Assembly: GCF_000165835.1 (NCBI RefSeq)
Contig: NC_014640.1
Span: 5,828,001 to 5,892,000 of the forward strand
Length of the DNA stretch: 64,000 nucleotides
Reading direction: 5' to 3'
Source: Achromobacter xylosoxidans A8
Lineage (GTDB): Bacteria > Pseudomonadota > Gammaproteobacteria > Burkholderiales > Burkholderiaceae_B
The notes under the pieces were generated by a model. The model was given only the letters and a program-made list of their open reading frames with translations, did not search any database and was not told where the DNA came from. The stretch's first letter is position 1, and each line of letters starts with the position of its first letter. Below are positions 36,497 through 44,814 of the stretch, one piece after another. The translations under genes and the position numbers were made by a program.

Positions 36497-37524
36497 ACCA
36501 GCCTCTCGCGCCGGCCGATGCCACTGAGGTTCCGCCACGCTGGCCCACCCGCATCACCGAACTGATGGGTATACGCTGGCCGCTGCTGCTGGGCGGCATG
36601 ATGTGGCTGTCCGATGCGCGCCTGGTGGCCGCCATGGTGCGCGCCGGCGGCATGGGCTTCATCACCGCGCGCAGTTCGCGCACGGACGAGGATTTCAGGC
36701 AGGCGCTGCGCGACTGCGGCGAACTGACAGGCGGCCTGCCCTTCGGCGTCAACCTCACGCTGTCGCGCCGCGCGGCCCACAACGACGCCATGCTGACGCG
36801 GCTGCGCATCGCGCTGGAAGAAGGCGTGCGTCTCTTCGAGACGGCGGGGCTGCCGCCCACGCCGCTGCTGCCCACCCTGCGCGAGGCCGGCGCCATCGTC
36901 ATCCATAAATGCGCGCACGTGCGCCACGCCGTCGCGGCGCAGAAGATGGGCGTGGACGCGGTCACCCTGGTCGGCATGGAAGAAGGCGGCCACCCAGGCA
37001 GCAATCAGCTGCCCACTTTCCTCAACGGCGCTTACGCCCTGGAACAGCTGCGCATTCCGCTGGCGCTGGGCGGCGGCATCGGCCACGGCCGGCAGATCGC
37101 CGCGGCGCTGGCGCTGGGCGCCGACGCGGTGGTGATGGGCAGCGTCTTCACGCCTGCGCTGGAAACCCCGGCGCACACCGCCTACAAGCAGCGGGTGGTC
37201 GACACCAGCGAACACGGCACCCGCGCCGTGCTCGGCAGCCTGGGCGACACCTGGCGCATCCTCGACAACGAAAACGCGCGCAAGGTCGCCGCCCTGGAGC
37301 AGGCCGGCGCGAACCGCTACGCGGACTTCGGCGAACTGATCAGCGGCGAGCGCACCCAGGCCCTTGCCTACCAGGCGGGCCAACACGAAGAAGGCATGCT
37401 GTCCATGGGACCGGCGGTGGGCTTTGCGCGAGCCATCGAGCCCGTGGAGAGCATCGTCCGGCGGCTGCAGCAGGAATGCGTGCAGGCCAGCGCGCGCTTC
37501 AGGCGGATGGTCGATTCCGCCTGA
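36493..37524 (+). CDS. Nitronate monooxygenase-family flavoprotein (2-nitropropane dioxygenase-like)
   Basis: 343 residues, FMN-dependent TIM barrel: RWPLLLGGMMWLSDARLVAA near residue 28, GFITARSS, EEGGHPGSNQLPTF near 162, LALGGGIGHGRQIAAALALG and GADAVVMGSVF. The GGHxG element is the family signature. Nitronate monooxygenases oxidise nitronates, but many members act as FMN oxidoreductases in CoA or polyketide pathways, so nitro chemistry is not implied. The GTG start overlaps the iclR stop (GTGA) with GGGGAGG upstream. Confidence 0.88.
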   Translation: MNQPLAPADATEVPPRWPTRITELMGIRWPLLLGGMMWLSDARLVAAMVRAGGMGFITARSSRTDEDFRQALRDCGELTGGLPFGVNLTLSRRAAHNDAMLTRLRIALEEGVRLFETAGLPPTPLLPTLREAGAIVIHKCAHVRHAVAAQKMGVDAVTLVGMEEGGHPGSNQLPTFLNGAYALEQLRIPLALGGGIGHGRQIAAALALGADAVVMGSVFTPALETPAHTAYKQRVVDTSEHGTRAVLGSLGDTWRILDNENARKVAALEQAGANRYADFGELISGERTQALAYQAGQHEEGMLSMGPAVGFARAIEPVESIVRRLQQECVQASARFRRMVDSA

Positions 37525-37562
37525 GTTCGATCCCGCGCCAGCGGAATGTTCCACAGCCCTGG

Positions 37563-37598
37563 ATCCCTGCCCCGCCTTTGCGCGCGGCAGGGATTTTT
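37563..37598 (+). terminator. Rho-independent terminator after the iclR-NMO operon
   Basis: Perfect 9-bp stem ATCCCTGCC/GGCAGGGAT with a 14-base loop, ending in five T residues, 39 bp after the monooxygenase stop. It separates this operon from the next promoter with its own operator. Confidence 0.85.
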
Positions 37599-37673
37599 CA
37601 TGCGCATATGCGGCCGATTTGGCCGCAGGCCGCAAGCCCGTTATTGCGGCGTCCCGACAGCCGCAGTATCATC

Positions 37674-37710
37674 AATTCATTGAACGAATTATTAATTCGC
37701 TAAGTGAATT
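37674..37710. promoter_or_regulatory. IclR-type double operator, site 2
   Basis: Same 37-bp architecture as site 1: AATTC-N7-GAATT-N3-AATTC-N7-GAATT, with exact spacing conserved. It lies 72-109 bp upstream of the second Bug receptor gene and 76 bp after the terminator. It also contains a perfect CGAATTA-T-TAATTCG palindrome at 37685-37699. Confidence 0.75.
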
Positions 37711-37782
37711 ATAAAACGGACCACCCAAGAGTCCGCCAAGCGCATCACAAGCGCGCTCAACCCAGAAAAACAGGAGACAAGA

Positions 37783-38754
37783 ATGAAGTTCAGCAAGTTG
37801 GTCGCGGCAGCCCTGCTGGCCGCCGGCTTCGCGACGGCGGCCACGGCCGGAGAATGGCCGGACAGGCCGATACGGGCAGTGATCGGGTTTGCGCCGGGAG
37901 GGCCTTCCGACATCGCGTTCAAGATGATGCAGGACGAATTGAGCAAGAAGCTCGGCCAGCCCGTCATCCCGGAGTACAAGCCGGGCGCCAACGGCAATCT
38001 CTCGCTGCTGGCCGCGGCCAGCGCCCCCGCCGACGGCTACACCATCCTGTGGACCAACGCGGCCACCATCGCCGTCAACCAGTACCTGTACAAAGATCTG
38101 AAGGTCGATCCGGCCAAGGCCTTCGCGCCCGTGGCGCAACTGACGGATTCGCCGCTGGTGGTGGTGGTGCCCAAGGATTCGCCCTACCAGACCATGGCGG
38201 ACCTGATCGCCGCCATCAAGGCGGACAAGCAGGCCACGCTCACCTATGGATCGCCGGGTTACGGCAGTTCGGCGCACACCGCGGCCTCCTCGCTGGCGCT
38301 GGCGCTGAACACCAAACTCACGCACGTGCCGTACAAGGGCAGCGCCCCCGCACTGCAAGACCTGATCGCCGGACGGCTGACCTTCATGATCGACAGCCGC
38401 TCCAGTTCCCTCCCCTATATCAAGGACGGCATGCTGCGCCCGCTGGCCGTCAGCGGCGCCGCCCGCGTCAAGGATCTGCCGGACCTGCCCACCATCGCCG
38501 AGTCCGGCGTGCCGGGCTTCAAGGTCACCACCTGGCAGGCGGTAGTCGTCCCCGCTGGCACGCCCAAGCCCATCATCGACAAGCTGGCCCAGGCCCTGGA
38601 AGAAACTGCCGCCATGCCTATCGTGCAGGAACGGTTCGAGCGTATCGCCACGCCCTTGGTCAGCAGTTCGCCCGAGGCGTTCGCCAAGTTCTGGGCGGAG
38701 CACCGCGAGGTCACCCGCGATCTCGTGGAACGTGCCAACCTGAAGCTGGAGTAA
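37783..38754 (+). CDS. Bug-family periplasmic solute receptor, second paralogue
   Basis: 323 residues. Signal peptide cut near ATAG/EW (residue 23), then WPDRPIRAVIGFAPGGPSD. It shares long near-identical stretches with the Bug protein at 31937-32902 (AFKM-QDELSKKLGQP, LTDSPLVVVVPK, THVPYKGSAPALQDLIAGRL, SGVPGFKVTTWQAVV), so the two arose by duplication. Differences cluster around YGSPGYGSSAHT and DSRSSSLPYIKDG, which line the ligand cleft in this family. ATG with AGGAG upstream. Co-transcribed with the acyl-CoA dehydrogenase 4 bp downstream; no TctA/TctB genes nearby. Confidence 0.93.
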   Translation: MKFSKLVAAALLAAGFATAATAGEWPDRPIRAVIGFAPGGPSDIAFKMMQDELSKKLGQPVIPEYKPGANGNLSLLAAASAPADGYTILWTNAATIAVNQYLYKDLKVDPAKAFAPVAQLTDSPLVVVVPKDSPYQTMADLIAAIKADKQATLTYGSPGYGSSAHTAASSLALALNTKLTHVPYKGSAPALQDLIAGRLTFMIDSRSSSLPYIKDGMLRPLAVSGAARVKDLPDLPTIAESGVPGFKVTTWQAVVVPAGTPKPIIDKLAQALEETAAMPIVQERFERIATPLVSSSPEAFAKFWAEHREVTRDLVERANLKLE

Positions 38755-38758
38755 ACGC

Positions 38759-39910
38759 ATGAGCAACATCGACCTGACGCCCGAACAGCAGGAACTCCAG
38801 CACAGCATCCGCCGCTTCATGCAGGCGGAAGTGGCGCCCATCGTGGCGCAGCACGAAAAGGCGCGGACCTTTCCGTTCGACCTCATGCCCAAGCTGGCGG
38901 AACTCGGCTACCTGGGCGGCAACCTGCCGGAAGACCAGGGCGGACACGGCATCGACATGCCCACCTGGGCCATGATGATGGAAGAGTTGGGCTACCACTG
39001 GCTGTCGCTGCGCACCATCGTCAACATCACCAACGGCTCCATCAAGCGTTTGGCCGCTCATGGCTCGCCGGCGCAGAAGGAGAAGTACCTCAAGCCGCTC
39101 ATGGCCGGCCGCCTCAAGGCCTGCACCGGCCTGACGGAACCGAACACCGGCTCCAATATCGCCGGCATCCAGACGCGGGCCGAGCTGGTAGGCGACGAAT
39201 GGGTCATCAACGGCCGCAAGCTGTGGATCACCAACGGCTGCGACGCCGACTTCGCCATGGTGGTCGCGCGCACATTCAGCCCCACCTGCGAAGGCAAACT
39301 GTCGACCTTCATCGTGGAACGAGCGCTTGCCAACTACGACGTGCGCAAGCTCGACACCATGGTGCTGCGCTGCACCGGCACGGCCGAACTCGGCTTCACC
39401 GACGTGCGCATCCCGAAGGAAAACCTGGTCGGCGTCGAAGGCGCGGCGCTCGCCGGCACCCTCAAAGGCCTGGACGCCGCGCGCCTGAACATCGCCATGG
39501 GCGCCGTCGGCGCCGCGCAGGCAGCCTTGGACATGTCCATCGACTACGCGAAACAGCGCGAACAGTTCGGCCGCCCCATCGGCAGCTTCCAGCTGGTGCA
39601 AAAGCACATCGTCGACATGACGGTCCGCGTCGAAGCGGCGCGCGCCCTGGGCATGCGCGCCGCCCACGCGCTGGAAGCCGGCAAGGACGTGCGCCAGGCC
39701 TGCTCCATCGCCAAGCTCTACGCCACCGAGGCCGCCCACGAAGTGGCCAACATGGCGCTGCAAGTGCACGGCGGGCTGGGATATTCGGAGGAGTACCCGA
39801 TAGAGCGCATCTTCCGGGACACGCGCGGCGGCATGATTCCCGAAGGCACGACGGAGATCCAGACGCTGATCGCGGGGCGGGAGATCCTGGGGATGAACGC
39901 GATCAGCTAG
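38759..39910 (+). CDS. Acyl-CoA dehydrogenase
   Basis: 383 residues, FAD-dependent. N-domain helices, then CTGLTEPNTGSN near 120 (FAD/substrate loop), WITNG near 156, REQFGRPIGSFQLVQ near 260, QVHGGLGYSEEYPIERIFRD near 336 and catalytic Glu362 in IPEGTTEIQ. Introduces a 2,3 double bond in an acyl-CoA; position of the base (near the C-terminus) is the butyryl/glutaryl-type location. Upstream gene ends 4 bp before. Provides the step before the MaoC hydratase of the leftward operon, fitting a shared regulon. Confidence 0.92.
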   Translation: MSNIDLTPEQQELQHSIRRFMQAEVAPIVAQHEKARTFPFDLMPKLAELGYLGGNLPEDQGGHGIDMPTWAMMMEELGYHWLSLRTIVNITNGSIKRLAAHGSPAQKEKYLKPLMAGRLKACTGLTEPNTGSNIAGIQTRAELVGDEWVINGRKLWITNGCDADFAMVVARTFSPTCEGKLSTFIVERALANYDVRKLDTMVLRCTGTAELGFTDVRIPKENLVGVEGAALAGTLKGLDAARLNIAMGAVGAAQAALDMSIDYAKQREQFGRPIGSFQLVQKHIVDMTVRVEAARALGMRAAHALEAGKDVRQACSIAKLYATEAAHEVANMALQVHGGLGYSEEYPIERIFRDTRGGMIPEGTTEIQTLIAGREILGMNAIS

Positions 39911-39923
39911 GCAGCGGAAAAAC

Positions 39924-40412
39924 CTAAACGCCGGCGTCGTGCTCCCAGGCACGCATCCGGGTGCGGCAATGCCGCAGCGCGCGCGTGAGATGCTTGTTCA
40001 CCATGTCGGTGGATATGTCGAGCTTGCGGGCGATCTCGTCGTGAGACATGCCTTCGACCTGCCGCATCAGGAATGCGCGGCGGCACGCCGACGGCAGTTC
40101 ATCCAGGGCCCGCTCCAGACGCGTCAATTGCTGACGGCGATATAGCTGCTCTTCCTGCAGCGGCGCCTCGCATCGCACGGCTTCCGCTTCGGCATCGAGC
40201 GACAGCGCCTGAATGCCGCGCCGGCTGCGGTACAGATCAGAGCAAAGATTGAGCGCAGCGCGAAACAGGAAGGCCCGCGGCTGGGCGATGACGCACTCAG
40301 CGTTGCGGTCCAGCACGCGCGCATAAGCCTCCTGGGCCACGTCGGCAGCGTCGTTCGCGTCGCCGAGCTTACGCCCTAGAAACCGCAGCAACTCTTTGTA
40401 GTACTGCTCCAT
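39924..40412 (-). CDS. FecI-type ECF sigma factor
   Basis: 162 residues. Region 2 (YYKELLRFLGRKLGDANDAADVAQEAYARVL, then RAFLFRAALNLCSDLYR) and region 4 (LDELPSACRRAFLMRQVEGMSHDEIARKLDIS) are complete, with the FecI-like RA-FL motif. It directs RNA polymerase to iron-starvation promoters when released or activated by the cognate FecR. ATG 40412 has a G-rich ribosome site (GGGGG) upstream; longer starts are not supported. Unusually, it is divergent from, not co-transcribed with, the FecR gene. Confidence 0.9.
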   Translation of the reverse strand: MEQYYKELLRFLGRKLGDANDAADVAQEAYARVLDRNAECVIAQPRAFLFRAALNLCSDLYRSRRGIQALSLDAEAEAVRCEAPLQEEQLYRRQQLTRLERALDELPSACRRAFLMRQVEGMSHDEIARKLDISTDMVNKHLTRALRHCRTRMRAWEHDAGV

Positions 40413-40549
40413 TCGGACATTCCCCCGCGATGATTCCGAATAAGGCGCGACGGGTGAAATCCTGGATAATCCCACCTGATTCCATGCGTTCCACCCCTCG
40501 GCGCCGCAGCGCGACCGAAGTGTAACAAATCTCATTCATATTAACTGCC
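40413..40549. promoter_or_regulatory. Divergent promoter region of the sigma factor and FecR genes
   Basis: 137 bp with an AT-rich tract (AACAAATCTCATTCATATTA, near 40524-40543) just upstream of the FecR start. A Fur site would be expected here but the match is weak, so I do not call one. Confidence 0.4.
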
Positions 40550-41536
40550 ATGGCCGTCCCTCCCACGACTTTCTCCGGCAACCAGGATGATCTCCTGACC
40601 GAGCAGGCCGTCGAATGGTGCGTGCGCATACACGACGAATCCTGTTCCGAACAGGATCGCGCCGCTCTGCAGGCCTGGCTCGAGGCAGATCCGCGCCATG
40701 CCCGCGAGTACGAAGCGGTGCGTGATCTGTGGTCGCTGTCCCGGGAACTGCCGGCTACCCCCGCGACCGGAGCGGCTCCCGCCCGGGCATCGCGCACGCC
40801 GCGTCCCTACACCCGCTGGGCGCTCGGCGCCTGCGCGCTAACTCTGGGTTGTTGGGCCGCGGGTTGGTGGTTCGCCCTGCTCCCCAGTGCCTATCATCGG
40901 TATGCCAGCGGCACGCAGATGACCACCGTCACGTTGGGCGACGGCAGCGAGGTCGACATGAACATCGACACCTCCATGGTGTATCGCAACTACCGCGACA
41001 CCCGGCGCGTACGCCTGAGCGACGGCGAGGCCTATTTCCGCGTGTCGCACGACGCTAACCAACCTTTCGTGGTGGAGGCGGGCCGCGGCACCATCACCGT
41101 TACCGGCACCGCATTCAATGTCTGGAAATCCGGCGATACCGTCGTCGTCACCCTGCTCGAAGGCAGCGTCGACTTGCGCACCGACACAGGCGGCAGGAAG
41201 GTAAGCATGCAAGCGCTGACGCAGGCGCGCTACACCGAACGCAACGAGCCGCAGACCCGTACCGTCAGCGGCTCGGCGTCGACCGCCTGGCGCAACGGCA
41301 AGCTGGTGCTCGACAACACCACGCTGCGGGACGCCATCATGCAGATCAACCGCTACCTGCCCGTCGAGGCGCGCTATACCTCGATCGACCCCGCCATCGC
41401 TGGCCTGCGCCTGGGAGGCACCTACGAAATACGCAATGTTGCCGAGCTGGCTCAGGCTCTGCCCAACATTCTTCCCGTCCGCTCCTTGCGGCGTCCGGAC
41501 GGCAGCCTGGCCCTGGTGGCTGGCCCGGCGCCATAG
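40550..41536 (+). CDS. FecR-family anti-sigma/transmembrane signal transducer
   Basis: 328 residues. Cytoplasmic DUF4880-like N-domain (TEQAVEWCVRIHDE, QAWLEADPRHAREYEAV), one membrane segment at about 90-111, and the periplasmic FecR domain (TVTLGDGSEVDMNIDTS, LSDGEAYFRVSHD, VTGTAFNVW) plus a C-terminal STN-like region. Senses the occupied TonB receptor through its STN domain and relays to the ECF sigma factor. The receptor gene follows 126 bp downstream on the same strand; the sigma gene is on the opposite strand. Confidence 0.92.
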   Translation: MAVPPTTFSGNQDDLLTEQAVEWCVRIHDESCSEQDRAALQAWLEADPRHAREYEAVRDLWSLSRELPATPATGAAPARASRTPRPYTRWALGACALTLGCWAAGWWFALLPSAYHRYASGTQMTTVTLGDGSEVDMNIDTSMVYRNYRDTRRVRLSDGEAYFRVSHDANQPFVVEAGRGTITVTGTAFNVWKSGDTVVVTLLEGSVDLRTDTGGRKVSMQALTQARYTERNEPQTRTVSGSASTAWRNGKLVLDNTTLRDAIMQINRYLPVEARYTSIDPAIAGLRLGGTYEIRNVAELAQALPNILPVRSLRRPDGSLALVAGPAP

Positions 41537-41624
41537 CGCCCGGCTGACGCCTATTCGGCGTTAAAGTTTCATTTAGTTTCAATTTCCCGTTCCTAGCGGG
41601 GCCGCGGATTTCGTCTCAGGGATT

Positions 41625-41643
41625 GATAACGGTAATTATTTTC
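41625..41643. promoter_or_regulatory. Fur box upstream of the STN TonB receptor
   Basis: GATAACGGTAATTATTTTC agrees with the 19-bp Fur consensus at 15 positions by eye. It lies 20 bp upstream of the receptor start, where repressor binding would block transcription. Confidence 0.65.
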
Positions 41644-41662
41644 AATCCCTTTTGGACAGCCC

Positions 41663-44071
41663 ATGCGAGCCAGATCGACCGCGTCCTCCCGCGCACCGCT
41701 TGTTCCCTTTATCCCCAACCGTTTCCTCCTGCCGCTGTTGGGGGCATGCGCGTGGCTAGGCGCCGCCTCGACGCAAGCAGCGCCGGTCGATATCGATATT
41801 CCATCCCAGAGCCTGTCACGCGCCTTGCATGAGCTTGGCAATCAGGCGCGGCTGCAGGTCCTGTATAGCCAGGACCTGGTCGAAGGCCTGCGCAGTCCGG
41901 GCGTACGTGGCCGCATGGAGCCAGCGGAGGCGTTGGAACGCCTGATAAACGGCCGCGGCATCCGCTATTCGATCCAGAACGACACGGTTACCCTGACCCC
42001 GCAGCCCCACACGGCCACGCTGCCGCCAGTACATGTCGTGGGGACCTTGCCCGACGCTGACACCTATGTCGCCACGGCCACACTGGCCGGCACCAAGACG
42101 GATACCCCGCTGATCGAAGTGCCGCAATCGATCTCGGTGGTCACGGCCGCGCAGATCCGGGAACAGAACCCGCAGACACTGGGCGATGCAGTGCGCTACA
42201 TCCCTGGCATCGTGGTGCAGGAAGGCTTCAACCGCACCGATGACCCGTTCATCATTCGCGGCTTCGATGTCCGCACCAACCCGGGCGTCATGTTCCGCGA
42301 CGGCCTGAAAGTGCCGCTACCGCATTACAGCGCGATGTCCGAGCCCTATGCACTCGATCGCATTGAAGTCGTGAAAGGCCCCGCGTCTGTCCTGTATGGC
42401 CAAGCCTCGCCTGGCGGGATCGTCAACGTGGTGTCGAAGCGGCCGACCGACACGCCCTTGCACGAACTGCAACTCAGCGGCGGCTCGCACAACAACAGGC
42501 AACTGGCGGGCGACTTCGGCGGCCCTCTCGATGACGCGGGGCGGCTCACTTACCGATTGACCGGCCTGGTGCGCGACGCCGACACCATGATCGACCATAT
42601 TCCGGATGATCGTCTCTACCTGGCGCCCGCGCTCACCTGGCGCATTGCGCCCGACACCTCCCTGACCTTGCTTGCGAGCTACTTGAAGAACAAGACCATC
42701 AACAACGCCGGGTATCCGCTGGAAGGGTCGGTGCTACCCAATCCCAACGGCCGCATCGCGCGCGACCGTTTTACCGGCGAACCCGACTGGAGCAAGTGGA
42801 ACCAGGAAGTGGGCAACGTGGGCTACCAATTCGCGCACCGCTTCAACGAAACATGGCAATTCAGGCAGAACCTTAACTACGCCCAATCCCGCAACCGGGT
42901 GAACCATGTGTACTGGAACACTTGGGTGCCCGGCAGCAATTTTTCGACAGCCGAACGCGGCGCCTACCGGCGCGACGACGACGCGCATGGCGTCAGCGTC
43001 GACAACCAGTTCGAAGCGAAGTGGGAGACTGGCCGTTTCAAACAGAACGTGCTGTTCGGCCTTGATTACACCGAGACTTCCTTCACGCGCAAGCAGTATG
43101 CCGGCTACAACAACCTGACGCCGATCAACTTCTTTGATCCCGTGTATGGGTCGTCCGTGGTCCTTCCGGCCGAGCCCAATACCTACACCAACGAGAAGCG
43201 CAGCCAGGTCGGCCTGTACCTGCAGGACCAGATCAAGTTCGACGACAAACTGGTACTGGTCCTCGGCGGCCGCTACGACAGCGCCGACAGCAAGACGCTC
43301 AACAAGCTCAATGACAGCAACACACGCACTGACGACAATGCGTTTACATACCGCGTCGGCTTGCTCTACCTGGCGGAAAATGGCGTGGCTCCGTACGTCA
43401 GCTACTCCACCTCATTCCAGCCTCAGACTGGCACTACCTCGCCCGCGCGCGGCACCGCCCCTTTCGACCCCACCAAGGGAAAACAATGGGAAGCTGGCGT
43501 GAAGTATCAGCCCAGCGGCTCGAACTCCTTCATCACCGCGTCCATATTCGAACTCACGCGTACCAACGTTCCCACGACCGATCCCGACAACTCCATCTAC
43601 AACGTGCAGGAAGGCGAGGTCCGGTCGCGCGGTCTTGAACTGTCCGCTACCGCCAATCTGACTCCGGGATGGAACCTGATCGCGGCCTACACCTACACGG
43701 ATGCCGAAATCACCAAGAGCAACTCCAACACGCTGGGCCGCACGCCCGAGGCCGTGCCGCGCAACATGGCCTCGCTTTGGTCCGACTACACCGTGCAATC
43801 CGGCGCGCTGGCAGGGTTGAATGTCGGAGCCGGCGTGCGCTACATCGGATCTTCCTTCAACGGCGCCAATACCGCCAAGGTCGGCGACTACACGCTGTTC
43901 GACGCTGCGCTGCGCTACGACCTTGGCGCGCGCAGCCCTGCGCTCAAGGGCTGGATGGCCGATCTGACCGTGCGCAACCTGTTCAACAAGGACTACGTGG
44001 CTTCGTGCACGTACGCCTGCTTCTTCGGAGAAAGCCGGACGGTGCTGGGCCGAGTGACGTATAAGTGGTAG
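41663..44071 (+). CDS. TonB-dependent siderophore receptor with STN signalling domain (FpvA/FhuE-like)
   Basis: 802 residues. Signal peptide to about residue 40, STN domain ~42-115 (IDIPSQSLSRALHELGNQAR, GRGIRYSIQNDTVTL), plug with TPLIEVPQSISVVTAAQI, IRGFDVR and DRIEVVKGPASVLYGQASPGG, then a barrel ending TVLGRVTYKW (aromatic last residue). Imports a ferric siderophore and signals to the FecR protein encoded just upstream. The extracellular SCTYACFFGES near the C-terminus holds a Cys pair typical of ferrichrome/pyoverdine-class receptors. Fur box immediately upstream. Confidence 0.93.
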   Translation: MRARSTASSRAPLVPFIPNRFLLPLLGACAWLGAASTQAAPVDIDIPSQSLSRALHELGNQARLQVLYSQDLVEGLRSPGVRGRMEPAEALERLINGRGIRYSIQNDTVTLTPQPHTATLPPVHVVGTLPDADTYVATATLAGTKTDTPLIEVPQSISVVTAAQIREQNPQTLGDAVRYIPGIVVQEGFNRTDDPFIIRGFDVRTNPGVMFRDGLKVPLPHYSAMSEPYALDRIEVVKGPASVLYGQASPGGIVNVVSKRPTDTPLHELQLSGGSHNNRQLAGDFGGPLDDAGRLTYRLTGLVRDADTMIDHIPDDRLYLAPALTWRIAPDTSLTLLASYLKNKTINNAGYPLEGSVLPNPNGRIARDRFTGEPDWSKWNQEVGNVGYQFAHRFNETWQFRQNLNYAQSRNRVNHVYWNTWVPGSNFSTAERGAYRRDDDAHGVSVDNQFEAKWETGRFKQNVLFGLDYTETSFTRKQYAGYNNLTPINFFDPVYGSSVVLPAEPNTYTNEKRSQVGLYLQDQIKFDDKLVLVLGGRYDSADSKTLNKLNDSNTRTDDNAFTYRVGLLYLAENGVAPYVSYSTSFQPQTGTTSPARGTAPFDPTKGKQWEAGVKYQPSGSNSFITASIFELTRTNVPTTDPDNSIYNVQEGEVRSRGLELSATANLTPGWNLIAAYTYTDAEITKSNSNTLGRTPEAVPRNMASLWSDYTVQSGALAGLNVGAGVRYIGSSFNGANTAKVGDYTLFDAALRYDLGARSPALKGWMADLTVRNLFNKDYVASCTYACFFGESRTVLGRVTYKW

Positions 44072-44134
44072 CGGCCCGGCATCGCCTTGGCTGCCTTCCC
44101 CGGGGAACCGCCTCGCATTTCACATCAAAATCAC

Positions 44135-44167
44135 AACCTACCAAAAGTAAGTTACTATTGGTAGGTT
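44135..44167. promoter_or_regulatory. 33-bp palindromic operator upstream of the quinone reductase-TetR operon
   Basis: Arms AACCTACCAA and TTGGTAGGTT flank an inner AGTAA-G-TTACT palindrome, all centred on 44151; 15 of 16 base pairs are symmetric. It lies 27 bp before the start of the oxidoreductase gene and is the obvious binding site for the TetR protein encoded second in the operon. Confidence 0.8.
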
Positions 44168-44193
44168 AACTATTTTGATGGAGTCGAGACGCC

Positions 44194-44814
44194 ATGCATG
44201 CGCTCATTGTTGTCGCCCACCCCGATCCCGCATCGCTTACCCACGCGGTGGCACGACAGATAGCGGAAGGAATTTCCGCCTCTGATTCCCGGCATTCCTT
44301 CGAAATCGCCGATCTGGCCGCGGAAGGTTTCGATCCCAGATTCACCCAGCCGGATACGGCGCTGGCCATGGGCCGGGGCGAGCCGCTCGCGGAAGTCGCC
44401 GCGGAGCATGCGCGCCTGGAACGCGCGGATGCCCTGGTCCTGGTCTACCCCGTGTACTGGTGGTCTTTCCCAGGACTGCTCAAGGGCTGGATCGACCGGG
44501 TGTTCACCCAAGGCTGGGCCTATGAAGACGCGGACGGCAAGCTGGTCAAGAAGCTGCAGCGCCTCAAGGTGCATCTGGTGGCGCTGGGCGGGGCCAACCA
44601 GCGCACCTATGCGCGGCACGGCTACTTCGGCGCCATGAAGACGCAGATCGACCACGGCATCTTCGGCTACTGCGGCGCCCAAGTGGTCACGTCGGACTTG
44701 CTGCTGCCCTCGGACGCCGGTTTTCCCGCCGCGCATCTCGCGACCGCCCAGGCGATCGGCGGGAAGATTTTCTCCTCGCGTGCTGTAATCCGCGAGGAGG
44801 AAGTCGAACCATGA
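44194..44814 (+). CDS. Flavodoxin-fold NAD(P)H:quinone oxidoreductase
   Basis: 206 residues. Flavodoxin-like start MHALIVVAHPDPASLTHAVA, then the conserved YPVYWWSFPGLLKGWIDRVF near residue 87 and GGANQRTYARHGYFGAM. Relatives (NQO1, MdaB, KefF) carry FMN/FAD and reduce quinones by two electrons. GGAG lies upstream of the ATG. Its stop overlaps the TetR start by ATGA, and a near-perfect palindrome precedes it, so expression is probably induced when a quinone or electrophile releases the TetR repressor. Confidence 0.9.
   Translation: MHALIVVAHPDPASLTHAVARQIAEGISASDSRHSFEIADLAAEGFDPRFTQPDTALAMGRGEPLAEVAAEHARLERADALVLVYPVYWWSFPGLLKGWIDRVFTQGWAYEDADGKLVKKLQRLKVHLVALGGANQRTYARHGYFGAMKTQIDHGIFGYCGAQVVTSDLLLPSDAGFPAAHLATAQAIGGKIFSSRAVIREEEVEP

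Noticed and set aside
40524..40543. Fur box in the sigma/FecR intergenic region
   Set aside because: The AT-rich tract matches the consensus poorly compared with the clear site at 41625-41643.
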